The notes: a model not told the origin generated them from the letters alone. A stretch of 64,000 bases of DNA from Xanthostigma xanthostigma (GCA_963575645.1 OY754465.1:57869901-57933900), one strand, 5' to 3'. Numbered from the stretch's first letter, positions 9,399-21,255 are shown. Made by a program: numbers and translations.

Positions 9399-10227
9399 TA
9401 ATTTATTAATTTCTACTGTATCTGTCCCGACGCACCGACTATTTCTTATTAGTTTGACAAAAATATTGAGTTCATAAATGCTGATTAAACATTTTTGTAT
9501 GTCTGTGGTTGAAGCTTGGATAATAATCAGGCTTATTGGTGCATATCTAAGGTATTGACTTAGTTTCGAAAAGGATAATAAAAGACTAAATGTCGAGATA
9601 GGACTTGAGTTTATATTTCAAGTGACAGTGGAGGAGTTATTTGAATATAATCAAGAATAAGATGGAAAAGGATTAACAAAATAGATATTTTTTTATAAAA
9701 ATATGCTCTGATATGCATAGTTTTATGTAGATATAATGAAAGAAAAAAGAGTGATTTGTGGAAACGTGAGAGATGATGAGAAAGATCTGCTTGTTATGGC
9801 ATTTGGTTGTGCCTGGGAAAACTATGAAAATAAATACAAGATTTTCAAGTGTAAAGAAATTTAACAATCAAATTTTATCTTCTTTAACAACGTTATAAAA
9901 GACATATTAAATACCTTTTTTATCATTTTTTTAATGTTGTAATCTGTTGTCTTTAACTTGAGTACCACGAAGAGGTTTTAAAATATTCTGTAAACAAATT
10001 ATTTAATTTAAAAAAAGCTACTAAAATTTAAGTATATATTATTTATGAAACGAAATTGACTCTAGGCGTTTCAATACGTGTTTAATAATATACTTATTTT
10101 TATGAAATATGCTTTTTATTCTGAGATCTTTAAAAAGGTCGTTTTATTTAAAAAAATTCTAAGATCGTTGTTGGTTTTAGATGACACGGAAATTATTTTT
10201 ATTTCTGTCCAATAAATTGTTTTTCTT
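9399..10227. other. No gene or element recognised
   Basis: AT-rich sequence; the short reading frames present show no recognisable family. Confidence 0.4.
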
Positions 10228-10851
10228 TATATACTCTAAAACCTCTATAAACAGAAACTTCTATAAAAGAAAAACGTTTTTCGCTCATGGACCTCTTTAA
10301 CTGAGACTACTACTTGCCTATACTTCGGTAAGCGATAGTCAAACATAATGTAGCAAGCTTTGTTACATTAACTCTCTCTCTCTTTTTTGTAATATTGTCA
10401 AATTAGTTTTCCTTAGCTACGCTGGAAAAATGATTGTTGTTATAATTTGGAAAAAATTTAATTGATTGCTCACTGATCTTGAGAAAACGTCAACTTTCGA
10501 ATTATTTTTAATTCAACCAAAGAGTTTTATTTTTTTGAAGTAAGAACTTAACAGTGCTTACAATATTAATAGTTCCACGAAATTTAGGAATCAGTCATAA
10601 ATAGCTGAACTAACTAGCCTTATTTTTATATCATTGTTTTTTTTGTTTTTTCTAAGTCGAATTATTACCTATCTCGAATAAATACCTACATTAATAAAGG
10701 AGAAGATATTTATCACTACATATTTGCTTTATTTTTAAAGACCTCTATAAGTGAGAAAGGCCACTCCTGTACCTCTATAAGCTAGAAACTCGGGTTAGTG
10801 AAAAACCCTCATAAGCGAAAAAGAGAACCCTTGCTTATTCAGGTTCGACTG
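10228..10851. mobile_element. Pogo/Tigger-like MITE, copy 2 (5' truncated, interrupted)
   Basis: The right end AGGTTCGACTG is followed by TA. The body shares the CTCTATAAGTGAG motifs with copies 1 and 3. Around 10335-10555 it is interrupted by unrelated sequence, including a block (10368-10467) repeated at 18553-18642. Confidence 0.6.
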
Positions 10852-10853
10852 TA

Positions 10854-11444
10854 TATAATATGTGTGGGATTATTTTATGATTTGTTAAAACTCGTCGAAC
10901 GCTCATTTTACCATGTTACACTGCGTCGTGAAATAATAATTGACGCACTGCATACATAACCTACTACCATTACAATTTCCGTTTCGAAACATTTTGTTTC
11001 AGTAAGATAAATAATGATCTTTCCTAAGCAGATCACTCATTTGTTTTCTGCGTATACACTGTCCAATCTGATTAAAGAAAGTAAAATGTGAGATGTGCAT
11101 TTTGATACTTCTTTTAATTGTAGTCCTAGATAATTAATACCGAATGCGTCGTTAACAAGAGTCGACTTGTTTGTTTATAGTGTTACTGACCCCTTATTGT
11201 GAATGTTGGCACGGCCTGTCATGATTAGATGAGAGAAGAAACGAGCCCGTGAATAAATGAGTTCTTAAGCTTTGTAGAAGTAGCTGATACTCAAGTGTAT
11301 ATCTTATTACTCCTTGCATTTATACTCCTTACATCTATACATATATCTGTGGCCAAGGGACAAAATGGCTTATGTTGAATTTGTGATGAAATACTGCAAT
11401 TAAAGCCTTTAACAAAATAAAAAAAGACACCTTGATATTATGGT
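10854..11444. other. No gene or element recognised
   Basis: Ordinary AT-rich sequence; nothing identified. Confidence 0.4.
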
Positions 11445-11520
11445 ATGATAAAATTATACGGGATACAAGGCTAAATATAAAAACAATTTTAAATCACTAG
11501 AACATCATTTTATCGTCAAC

Positions 11521-11549
11521 GTTTCGGCAGAAATTCATGCCTTCTTCAG
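11521..11549 (-). ncRNA. Hammerhead-like core, left arm
   Basis: The minus strand has CTGAAGA, stem II GGCA/TGCC with a TGAATTTC loop, then GAAAC. Conserved core positions are present; stems I and III are short or degenerate. Confidence 0.45.
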
Positions 11550-11604
11550 GACCTTAAAAATGTCTAGTTAATTTTATGACATTTTACTAGACATTTTTAA
11601 GGTT

Positions 11605-11633
11605 CTGAAGAAGCAATGAATTTCTGCCGAAAC
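11605..11633 (+). ncRNA. Hammerhead-like core, right arm (weakened stem II)
   Basis: CTGAAGA..GAAAC is present, but the stem II 5' strand is AGCA instead of GGCA, so pairing is weaker than in the left arm. Confidence 0.35.
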
Positions 11634-11801
11634 GTTGATGATTAAATGATGTGAATTAAAATTGTTTTTATTTATATTTAGCCTTGTATCCCGTATAATT
11701 TTATTAAAGGCTTTATTGATTCACTTTGATTAGCATAATAAAATTGACGTAAATCTCCATAACTTTTCTATAGTTTCGAAATAAAAACGATCTATTACGT
11801 A

Positions 11802-11960
11802 CAGGATGTTCAAAAAGTCCCACAATGTCTGAATATCTCAGAGTTCAAGTTTTTTTGAAAAATATTGCGAATGAAAGTTGCTCAATTCATTTAAATGTAT
11901 TTTTCGGTCACTAAAATTCCTCCCAAGGGGTTGTCCCCTTGGGGTGCAGGGGATAACTCC
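11802..11960 (+). repeat. Mariner-like end and GC hairpin
   Basis: TA then CAGGATGTTCAAAAAGTCCC, a mariner-type terminal sequence, with its partner end not found nearby. A GC-rich palindrome CCCAAGGGG..CCCCTTGGGG lies at about 11924-11944. Confidence 0.4.
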
Positions 11961-12246
11961 GATATTTTGAATGGCCACCGCATTTTTTTATTGAATCGAG
12001 TTTTTCGGGCAAAAAAAGATATCTTTAGTTCCAAACTTTTTTTTATCAAGCTACAGATCACCGAGTACGCGGGGTAAAATTTTCCAAGTTATGCTCACGA
12101 ATCAAATCAGAGTTGTTCATTTTGTTATCAAAAAATGGTTCTCTTTTACTTGACCTTGATAATAATCCTAAAGATTAGGTCGTCATTTTTAAAACGATCT
12201 AGAAAAATTTTATAACTTAACTCCAGTAAACTTTGAGTCACACTTA

Positions 12247-12715
12247 TTATTTTATTCAACTCATGCGCGTTATTCATGTTTTATCATGCCTAAAAACCGA
12301 ACCCTAAATAGCCATTTACCGACTGGTGACAATTACTTGTCATAACTCAATGAAGATTCCTACTAGCTCGGCCATTGTGGAGTAATGAAAATAAACGTAA
12401 CTATTTTCTGAGTCGTAACGAAATAGTAGGTAACAACAACTCCGTTGTTACCCATTGAGGCTAAAATTGAGAGGCCGAATGTTTTCGACATGGAGTTTAT
12501 TCATAACCGGCTAACCTCAAACTAAAACATTGAATCGTGCTGTTAGTATTGACAGTTTTTTTTATAAAGAAATAAATAGATATTTAAAACATCTCATTAA
12601 TAACAATAAATAAAACATGAATAACGCGCAATTGTTGAATAAAATTATGGGCGTAACTTGTAGGCTAAGTCATGACCTGTCAGCGCGATGAATGACTTAG
12701 ACTACTAGTTACGCC
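12247..12715. repeat. Inverted repeat with second nested palindrome
   Basis: About 12247-12285 is complementary to about 12607-12645 (blocks around CATGAATAACGCGC). Adjacent to the right arm, 12650-12715 is itself a palindrome with outer arms GGCGTAACT/AGTTACGCC. The interior is unassigned. Confidence 0.65.
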
Positions 12716-13955
12716 AATAACTATTACACAATTTTTATTTAAATTATTTTTTTTGGGTTATGATTCCGTGATTATTCTCAATTATCGGGTGCATTCAAGC
12801 AAAGTCGCGAGCAACAGCTAACAAAACACATATTTTTGAAATGTGCTAATTAAGCTTTTTCATTTGATACCCAACACGGCATTATTAAAAAAATTTGTTT
12901 AGTTCATGACTTTGTGTCCTCTAGAGGGCGCCATATTTAATTTAATGTGACGTCACATAGCCTATAACCAGCGGACTATCGAAACGCTTCCAGCGATGCC
13001 TCATTTGTCAAATTATGATAAGTAGTTTAGAAGTTATGAGGGAACAGATGAACATACATACATACCAGTCAAACTCATAACACTCCTTTTGCTTCGCCGT
13101 AGCCCGTAAAATATACGGAAAATTTAACGTGAGCGTTTCTTCCTTTTGGTCATAGATACGTGGTTCCCTACCTATACTGTATAACAACGGTTCTGAAGTT
13201 ACTTCGATGGCAATAATCTAGTATCCCCGTCACTGTCACAGCATAAAGTGCTTCTTCGCCTCGTCTTTCCCCCCCTCTCTTACTATCCTGTCATCTTCAC
13301 ATGGCAGTGCTGATGAATTCCAACCATTTCACGAGCATAATGTACGCTGTCTCTAATATGTATATATAAAATTACATCTTTTGAAATTCGCAAGAAAGAT
13401 AATATATCGTTTGAATAATAAGAAATTGTTTGGGGTAACCAAATAATCAACTTCGAAGTTTCAAGAATTTAATAACGTAAAAATCGTCGTTTTACATTTC
13501 TGTAAAATTAGTTAGTTGGAACAGCTATTTAAATCTGCTTAACCTTGAACTTAAGTAAGATTATGATAATTTTTTATAAGTATGTATTAATTAATTATTA
13601 AATTTATTATTATTATTAAAATAATGTCGAATTATATAGATTTAGATTTATTAGTGCAATAAAACTTATCCTCAATTGCGTAAAGTTCCACATAAAAATA
13701 TTTTTTTTAGTTCAATATTTGTAGTTAGGAGACGGTGACAGAAATTATCAAGGAGCCCTTGGTGGCAGAAACACTCTCTTTCGTGTAGTCTGAGTCCCCC
13801 TCTACATATCCGCTTAGTGGGGTAGGGGTCTAGCGCGTTTCGATACGACGCTGGGGCAAAATTCAAAATTCCTCTACTAAATGGCAGAAATGACTGGAAG
13901 GCATCTGGGGGACCCCCTAGTTGCAGAAAAAATATTTTCTGCCCATTTACCACCT
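12716..13955. other. No gene or element recognised
   Basis: AT-rich sequence with a short GC-richer stretch near 13790-13920; its minus-strand reading frame has no recognisable family. Confidence 0.4.
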
Positions 13956-14007
13956 GCAGAGACTGTCAGTAAAATATTTATTTATTTATTACACTGACAG
14001 TCTCTGC
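13956..14007. repeat. Perfect 15-bp stem hairpin
   Basis: GCAGAGACTGTCAGT and its exact complement flank a 22-nt AT-rich loop. It may be a terminal hairpin of an unrecognised element. Confidence 0.7.
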
Positions 14008-14915
14008 GTATGATAGCATTGATGCAAGCTGTAGTGGTATGGTTAACTTTGTTGCTTTCTGCATGCAAACATCAAATTTGACAGAAAAGCCGCTTAAAAT
14101 CATCGGTGTATAATCACCTGACGCTTTAATAATTTTAAATCAACGTTTACACTATTAGAAACACATAATAATATTATCATGCTTCTTCTTCGATTTTCCA
14201 ATGAGGTGTGTAACTACCATAATTATTGGAAACAATATTTATTTACAACAATACGTAGCGCGCAATGCTTCGCGTAGAATAGTTTATTGAAATGTTTGGT
14301 TGATGGCGCATGGTTAATTAAAATCCTAATATCTAAGGCATTATCTATACCTATCTTATTATGGTCGATTTGTTTATCGCTGCTTTAGTTAACGATCGAT
14401 CCACTATCCAGGTAAAAATAAATAGAAATATTTTGTCAGAACGTACTTACGTAATATGTCGTGACGAAACATAGTAACTTACGTATATTGTTTACGAGAA
14501 GGAAACTAACTTTTAAATATTTTTTATCGTGGAAAGATAACTTTGATGATCAGAGCAGAAAAGACGAGCTGTATTTGTATGTTGAGATGAAAAACAAATG
14601 AACTACAACTTGGAATTAATAAAAACATTTAAACATAGAGAGAGAGACCCGATTATATGTTGAAGAGAGAAAGAGAATTCAACCGCAACTTAGATGCATC
14701 TTTGTGCATTGACTTTGTGCTAACTCAAGATGAAAGAGTGAGGTTAAGTGCAGCTGGATAGGATTTTGTTCTTTGTGATTATTTCAGCCGTACTACGACG
14801 ATCGAAATTAATGCAACTATTTATCTGTGAGAAGCGGCTTTTTACACATCCTTAGAACACTAGACACAGTTAGTTTTTGAAAAACGAAATTTACATTTAA
14901 TCTGTATTCTATATA
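14008..14915. other. No gene or element recognised
   Basis: AT-rich sequence; nothing identified. Confidence 0.4.
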
Positions 14916-15676
14916 CAGATGAGTCATTTTAGGATGCGGTTATTTTTTCAGGGTAGGGTAAAATAAAAAAAAATGGTTCAGGGCAAAGTTGATTGGTCCG
15001 AAGACATCGGATGCCATGGTCACTTTTGACCTTGGGTCGACGGTTGAATGTCATTCAGGGCCAACTTTTTTTTAATGGGAATCATCATTTTTCACGTCAG
15101 CATTCGATATCCACGGTCCAAAATATGAATTTGCAAACTTTTATCATTTTTTTACTGCTGAATCGTAGATTTTTTTGAAAAATCACAAGAGACAAAAAGT
15201 TTTTGGATTTTTTCAAGAAATCAATTCCAGTTTAAAAAAAATTACACACTTTGTGTTATTTCGATGTCTCAATCGTTAGAATAAATTTTCTTTCGTTAAC
15301 AATAGATTTTTTTAAAATTGGATTGGATTCCTTAAAAAATTCCAAGAAATTTTTGTCTCTTGTGATTTTTAAAATAAATCTACGAATCGGCAGTAAAAAA
15401 ATTAAAAATTTGAAAATTCAAATTTCGAAAAATAGGGGGTTGGTGAAAAATGTTTCGTATGTTTTTCTCGGCCAATCCAATGCTGATGTGAAAAATGAGG
15501 GTTCCCATCAAAAAAAAAGTTGGCCTTGATTGACCTTGAACCGTTGACCCAAGGTCGAAAGTGACCATGGCATCCGATGCCTCCCTTCGAACCAATCAAC
15601 TTTGCTCTGAACTATTTTTCGATTTTACCCTACTCTGAAAAGATAATTTCATCCGAAGATTAAAATGGTTCACCTG
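14916..15676. mobile_element. Mariner-type foldback MITE
   Basis: Ends CAGATGAGTCATTTTA and the complement CAGGTGAACCATTTTA with TA (or TATA) on both sides. The two halves are inverted copies over several hundred bp, including blocks around CATCGGATGCCATGGTCAC and its complement. The 761-bp unit is non-coding; reading frames in it are mirror images across the dyad. Confidence 0.75.
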
Positions 15677-15729
15677 TATATCCTCGACACTTAAAAAAAT
15701 AAATAACATACTTAGAATTTAGCACAAAA

Positions 15730-16260
15730 AATATAGTTTAAAAAAAACTAAAAAACATGCTTTATATCGAACTAAAAAGTAAAAAATATTTTTTTTAAAA
15801 TAAGCTTAAAACAATAATGAAAAAAAATACTAGTATTATTGTGAAAAAAGCGTGGGTCGCTCGATATACGAAAATGTGGAACAAAGCGCCCGACGCTTTT
15901 TTTACAATAATACTAGTATTTTTTATTCATTATTGTTTTTTAGTTTTTTTTAAACTATATTTATTTTCCACTTTTTAGTTCGATTATTGTCAAAAATTTG
16001 CCGAAAAAAAATACAAACTTTTTATTTCGGCGTGGACGGGATTAGAACCCACGACCGGTGAATCCGAGAGTTGACGTCAGCGAAGAGTAGCGCCTTAAAC
16101 CGCTCGGTCAACGATTGCTCTTACAGTAGTGGCATAACATACTAACAGTAATAAACCACTTGCTGTAGTCCAAACGAGATTACAAACAAACATACATACT
16201 TACATACCTACATACATACAAACTTACAGGTGAAACTAATATAAAGCGTGTAAAAATGAT
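15730..16260 (-). mobile_element. tRNA-Leu/Ser-like element with long terminal hairpin, copy 1
   Basis: Same layout as 38962-39440 on the other strand: a TACACGCTTTATATTA-type end, (TACA)n-like stretch, tRNA-like block, then a large AT-rich inverted repeat whose loop reads GAAAATGTGGAACAAAGCGC. No coding content. Confidence 0.65.
16028..16118 (-). pseudogene. tRNA-Leu/Ser-like (long variable arm) sequence
   Basis: The minus strand has an A-box-like GACCGAGCGGTTTAAGGCGC and a B box GGGTTCTAATCCC, with about 60 nt between, as in class II tRNAs. It ends in GTCCACGCCG. It is inside a repeat and is not a clean cloverleaf. Confidence 0.6.
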
Positions 16261-17035
16261 TCGACTAAAGGGTTTACTGTAATAGTACAAAGTTTTATTG
16301 GTGTCGTCAATTTAAAATGAAAATTAGTTGGACAGTACGACATAATTAGTGAGCCATTAAATATAACATATTATGTTTTTTTTTCTCTATCAATACTTCC
16401 GGCATATTGAGTTCTGGAATGAATGGCATCATATATTACAAAATATGCGGAAAAGTATTTTTAATAACATAAGTTACAAAAAAAGTCATTAAATAAATGA
16501 AGTTTTTTGTAACACCGTAGCCATTATTTTGATTAAAGTACCCTTTATTATAATATATAATACCTGGTATAAATAAGTTATAGAGGAAGGTGGGTTCGAA
16601 CAAATTACTTAAGAACTGACCCCATAATATATGGATTACTATACACTTTTTATGTAAAATTGTTAAACTTAAAATTATGAGTGGAATCTGTTTAAAGCAT
16701 GCTGTAAGTGTAATGGTTATTAAAATTTAAATATAGCGTATTTAATTAAAAAAGCACCGGTCGCAGTGCAGTAGTCTATGTCGACGGAATAGTGTATTTG
16801 CATTCTGACATTTGAATGGTGAATTAAAATTTTTTTTTATCCAAAACAAAAAAAAAGTTTTTAGTAACACGCTTATATTAGCTTGACCTGTATGTATGTA
16901 AAGGAATCTTTAGCGTAATTTTCACCAATTTCAAGAAGTCTGATTAAAATTATTTTATAAAAATAAATTTGAATTTAAACATTTTGAAAAAAAATTTAAT
17001 TTGAAAATTTTGGAAAAAATTACTATTGAGGTCGG
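16261..17035. other. No gene or element recognised
   Basis: AT-rich sequence; nothing identified. Confidence 0.4.
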
Positions 17036-17039
17036 TTTG

Positions 17040-17175
17040 AGACTAAACATTAAGAAAATAAATTTTAGTTTAAAAAAACTAAAAAAAAAACACGCTTTAA
17101 TAGCAAACCGAACTAAAAAGTGGAAAATATTTATTAACAAAATAATTCAATTATAGTAAAAACGCGTGAGGTGCC
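17040..17175. repeat. Fragment of the AAAGCGTG foldback family
   Basis: Shares with 55897-56195 (inverted) the blocks around AATAGCAAACCGAACTAAAA and AATAATTCAATTATAG, with the middle deleted. Confidence 0.6.
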
Positions 17176-17901
17176 AATTAGGTAGGTACTATATTTTTTT
17201 TATTACTCATGCGGGAAAAGTGGTATTTTTACGCGTGCTGTTACGGTTGAAAAGTAGCTATTTTCATTTGCGTGCGGAAACTTTATTTGTCGCACTGAAA
17301 TTATTGTTTGCCGCACGCAAATTCAGAGAAGAAAACAAAATAATAACGGTGTTAATTTCAACGAAACAAACTGTCATTTGAAGCAGATTTGAGATTAAAA
17401 TTTTCGATTATGGACTTTTATTCTTGACGATTTTAACAATTTTAACTGAATTTTCAACTTTTTAATGATTTAATTTTAATTTTTATTACTTCTAATTTCT
17501 TTTTTTAATTCTTAATAAAATTTTAATTAATTTTCTTTGCAAATAAAGTTAATAATTGACGGCTTAGCGCCCAATATCGTTCAGCCAGGTTTTCGATTTT
17601 GTGTTCAGGCATCACAAAAGAAGTGTCACACAAATTTTCACGCCGCCTCAAATACCTACCCAAAAATGTTTGATTGCTCTTGGACTACTAGTAAACCATA
17701 GCGACGTGGCTCGTTGACAGTATCTGTTCCTAAATTTCCATACAAGAAATTTTGTCTGCACAAAATCGATTGTGTATATAAAATATATTTTATGGCTTGA
17801 GCGAAGACGGTTATTAAAGCAATTATTCTCTAATTATCTGTTCTTTGTTACCAGCGGACTATCCTTTATGTAATATATAGGATGCTTCTTAATATTAAAA
17901 A
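17176..17901. repeat. Duplicated AT-rich block and unassigned flank
   Basis: 17398-17512 is nearly identical to 25381-25490 (inside the Tigger-like element). The remainder shows no recognised feature. Confidence 0.5.
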
Positions 17902-18496
17902 TCATATATATAAATGCGCTAAGGTTAAAGATGTTTGCCTCCCTTTTTAGAAAAAAACTCGCAATTTCTCCACATAAATTATATATCATTTTACAGATAA
18001 TTGCTTGCTCTACTGACATCGACGACTAAAAAATTTATTATTGCTTTTGTTTTTGTAAATTAATTAAAATACAGCAACGCTGAACAACGTCTGCCATCTG
18101 ACGGTTTTAATTTTGAAACAACGTCAATACTTCGATCTGTCATCTGACCTTCATATTGTAATACAACAGACACAATACTGCATACTGCCATCGGACGGCT
18201 ATAATTTTGAAACAGCGAGCAACGCTGAACAACGTCATAGCAATGCTGCATGATGCCATCTGACGGCTTAGCTCAACGCTTTTGCTACTTGCGCCTCTAT
18301 ATGACAATTTTAGTAAAATATTTCTTCGATCTGTCATCTGAGCTTCATATTGTAATACAACAAAAAGAAGAACGTTATAAGCAGTGTACAAAATTAGAAA
18401 CGAATTGAATACCTGCAAACATATTTAAAAAATAATTTTGTAAAGTGATAATTATTATATTTATTTAGTGCGAATAATTCGCACAGGTCACACTAA
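17902..18496 (+). mobile_element. Non-autonomous Helitron, family 2 copy 1
   Basis: Starts TCATATATATAAATGCGC after A and ends with the 17-nt hairpin GTGCGAATAATTCGCAC (18468-18484), 8 nt, then CTAA followed by T. Very similar to 37002-37597 along its full length. Internal repeats of GCCATCTGACGGC. No coding content. The ends define it as a Helitron rather than a segmental duplication. Confidence 0.82.
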
Positions 18497-19212
18497 TCGT
18501 TAAATAATTCAAATATACATTTTTGCGGATTATATTGCAGCAAGTATTGTTTTATTAACTCTCTCTTTTGTAATATTGTCAAAATTAGTTTTCCTTAGCT
18601 AAAAAATGAATGTCGTTATAATTTGAAAAAAATTCAATTGAGCGTGAGGTTAGAGTGAGGTTGAGGGTGAAGATGAGGTTGGTTTTGGAATATAGGCCAT
18701 GCGTGAATTTCTATTCCGTATTTGATGTACAGATATCTTGATGTTTTTGTAACATCTAATATAAAAGCCAGCTTGGCCTGGTTGTTCTTAGCAAGCGGTA
18801 GAGCAACAACTCATGCAGAAAAGCATTTTAATACAACGGGTAATATACATATTCTGTAGTCGGTTCGTTTTTTGTTGAATATTGTTGGCTAGGCATGTGA
18901 AAACAGCAGCTTTCCAGCAGGATCCAGACGATAACGTACGAACAAGGACAGTGCATTGACAAAATAATATTTTGTGATACTTCTCTCTTTCTCGAACGGT
19001 TTTCAGTGTATTTTTGAACTAGTCACTGATTACGAATAGATACTGTTTTTTTTTTTTTTATTTCTTAGAAGGAAGAAATTTGTGAACCTTGGATGTATTC
19101 TAATTAGTAGAAGGATTTTAGAATCTTAAAATTTTTACAAAGTAAGGATATATTTTTATAAATTTTTAAAATAGATCTTCTAAAGTTTTTATTATTTTTA
19201 TGAAGTTTAGTT
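18497..19212. other. Unassigned; contains block shared with 10368
   Basis: 18553-18642 repeats the block at 10368-10467 (ATTAACTCTCTC..). The rest is unassigned. Confidence 0.45.
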
Positions 19213-19437
19213 TAAAAAAAAAATTGGTTGTCTGTAAAGTCGGTTTACGGACGATAGTTTTACGTGATAACGTATTCCGTAATACATAACCTAAATTTTA
19301 GTAGCTGTCAAACTTGGGCCGAAGCATACTGCGCTCTCGCTTGCACGCATAGGCGAAACGTTAGGAACGTTACACTTTTTCGTGCGTGCAGCTGGTGTTT
19401 CATCAATTTATAAGACGTTATCACGTCAAAAAAAAGT
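19213..19437 (+). repeat. Repeat family R, copy 1 (short)
   Basis: Begins AAATTGGTTGTCTGTAAAGT and ends CGTTATCACGTCAAAA. ACGTGATAACGT near the start and ACGTTATCACGT near the end form a dyad. Other copies at 30985, 40307 and 43507 (the last two inverted). Class unknown. Confidence 0.7.
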
Positions 19438-19499
19438 TTTTAAATGTTGGACAATAATGTTTTTAAATTAATTTATGTTTTTAATTTGTGACTTTTTAA

Positions 19500-19640
19500 T
19501 AGACATTTTTAAGGTCCTGAAGAAAGCAATAATTGCTTGCCGAAACGTTGACTATTAAATTAAATTCTATTGAATAAAAATTGTTTTTATATTTAGCCTT
19601 GTTTCCCGTTAATTTCATCATACCATAATACCAACGTGTC
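19500..19640 (+). mobile_element. Penelope-like single arm with hammerhead-like core
   Basis: Matches one arm of the foldback at 11445-11705. The core CTGAAGA..GAAAC is at 19517-19546, but stem II has changed (AAGCAA/TTGCTT followed by extra GCC), so it is probably inactive. Confidence 0.5.
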
Positions 19641-19776
19641 TTAGTATTTTATTTTATAAGGATTTCTTCGTAGCACACGATCAACATAAAGCAATACTTT
19701 TCGGTTAAAATTGCATTTATTGTTCTGCCCCCCATTCGTTCATTTGCACCCAGGTGAAACCGGGCGGGACCGCTAT
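19641..19776 (+). mobile_element. Helitron 3' end, tandem to next copy
   Basis: Ends with the family hairpin (CACCCAGGTGAAACCGGG) and GGGACCGCTATAGT immediately before the TC of the next Helitron at 19782. Confidence 0.6.
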
Positions 19777-19781
19777 AGTAA

Positions 19782-20363
19782 TCTATACTAATATATAAAG
19801 CTGAAGAGTTTGCTTGTTTGTTTGTTTGAACGCGCTAATCTCAGGAACTACTGGTTAAAGTTGAAAACAAATTTTTTTGTTAGATTTATCGAGGAAGGCT
19901 ATAGGCTATATAAAATCAGGCTACGACCATTAGGAGCGGAGCATTACTGAAAAATGTTGCAAAATGTATCTCAATAAAAATAGCTTCTATTCAGGTGAAA
20001 TGCACTAACTAAATATACTCATATAAGCGTTGCCAGAAGACAACGCCGGCTAGCTCAATCGGTAGAGCACAAGACTGTCAATATCAGGGTCGTGGGTTCG
20101 AGCCCTACGTTGGGCGAATATATTTTTATTTTTTTTTTATTTTCTACATTGCTTTCTTCTAATTAATTTTAAAAAAAATTATTAGTTAAAAAAGTATAAA
20201 TACCTACTGCTTTTTCTCGACAAAAACTTTTGAACGGTAACTCCGATCATCATGAAATTTGGACACAACAATCATCTCGGTAAACTAAGATGAATGTGTG
20301 TACTCATGTTTCTCCCCCCCATTCGTTCTTTTACACCCGGGTGAAACCAGGCGGGACCGCTAG
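19782..20363 (+). mobile_element. Non-autonomous Helitron with embedded tRNA-Lys-like sequence, copy H2
   Basis: Starts TCTATACTAATATATAAAGC, ends with the CACCCGGGTG hairpin then GGGACCGCTAG followed by T. Full-length counterpart of 5067-5667 and 30029-30751. Confidence 0.78.
20044..20116 (+). pseudogene. tRNA-Lys-derived sequence inside Helitron H2
   Basis: 73 nt aligning to tRNA-Lys throughout. A box TAGCTCAATCGGTAGAG, B box GGGTTCGAGCCC and the 3' acceptor strand TTGGGCG are intact. Anticodon loop CTGTCAA gives GTC at 20077-20079 instead of CTT, and the anticodon stem pairs at only two of five positions. Confidence 0.78.
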
Positions 20364-21255
20364 TAATATTATATAAAGTGACAGAACAGCTTTGTAGCAA
20401 GGAGTATTTAAACAGCACCTTACATTACACATTGTGTATTTGTTAGTTAACGGAGGATGGAATTTCTAGTTCCGCCTTTTACGTGTTCCTTGAACACTGA
20501 CACTATTGTCTATATAGGATATCCGGTCGTTTTAAAGATCATTCTACATCGTCATTAAAACGCTCGGTGTACTTCGTAAAATGCAAAATAATTTTATAGT
20601 CGGAATTGTTTTTACAATCCCTACAATCTTTACTACCATCAGACTACAAGAATATAATCAGCACTAATAGTAGTTTATGTATCTAAGGTTGTAATGCATT
20701 ATTTTATGTACAAGTTCCGACAACAATGCACTGTCGTCGCCTCCAGTGTTGTTTCGTTACAATATTTTTCGATTTTAAACTTTAGAAACTAAAATTTTTG
20801 AGATACGTTTTATTGGCAATATGTCATCGATATACAGTTTTTAGTGATCGTAATGTTGTGAATAGAAAGGAGTATAGCATGTTTCTAGTGGGTTAAAAAT
20901 TTTTTGATGTGACTAGCATGTAACTTATGTAGTAAAGTGGAATAAACCCGAATATAATAAATAATATGTGACGGAATTGAATTTCTGATAGGATCTTTAA
21001 GTATATGATATATCGAACATAAACTGTTTTTTCATGTACCTGAACAGTTTGTTGTGTTCGTCATGCAATATGGACTGAATGTACGTAGATACCTATACTA
21101 TACTCCTGGTGGGGATTCGTCTCTATCCCATCCACGGAGTAAATATAGAATCCGAATGGAAAGAAATAGAGCCTGGTTTGAAAAATTACAAATTGTTTAC
21201 GCAAATAATTATAAAAAAAATTTGAAAAGTAGTTTGACCCTGCAGGCCATCCCTG
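20364..21255. other. No gene or element recognised
   Basis: AT-rich sequence; the short frame near 21054 shows no recognisable family and runs into the next element. Confidence 0.4.

Larger units (their letters stand above)
11445..11705. mobile_element. Foldback with two opposed hammerhead-like cores (Penelope-like)
   Basis: Arms about 11449-11560 and 11590-11704, nearly complementary, start with the block AATTATACGGGATACAAGGC. Each arm holds CTGAAGA..GAAACGTTGA on opposite strands. A single-arm relative lies at 19500-19640. No coding sequence. Confidence 0.65.

Noticed and set aside
17902-18496. Segmental duplication with 37002-37597
   Set aside because: Similarity stops exactly at TC and CTRR ends with a terminal hairpin, so Helitron transposition explains it better.
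20044-20116. Functional host tRNA gene
   Set aside because: The anticodon stem is broken and the sequence is embedded in a Helitron with sister copies.
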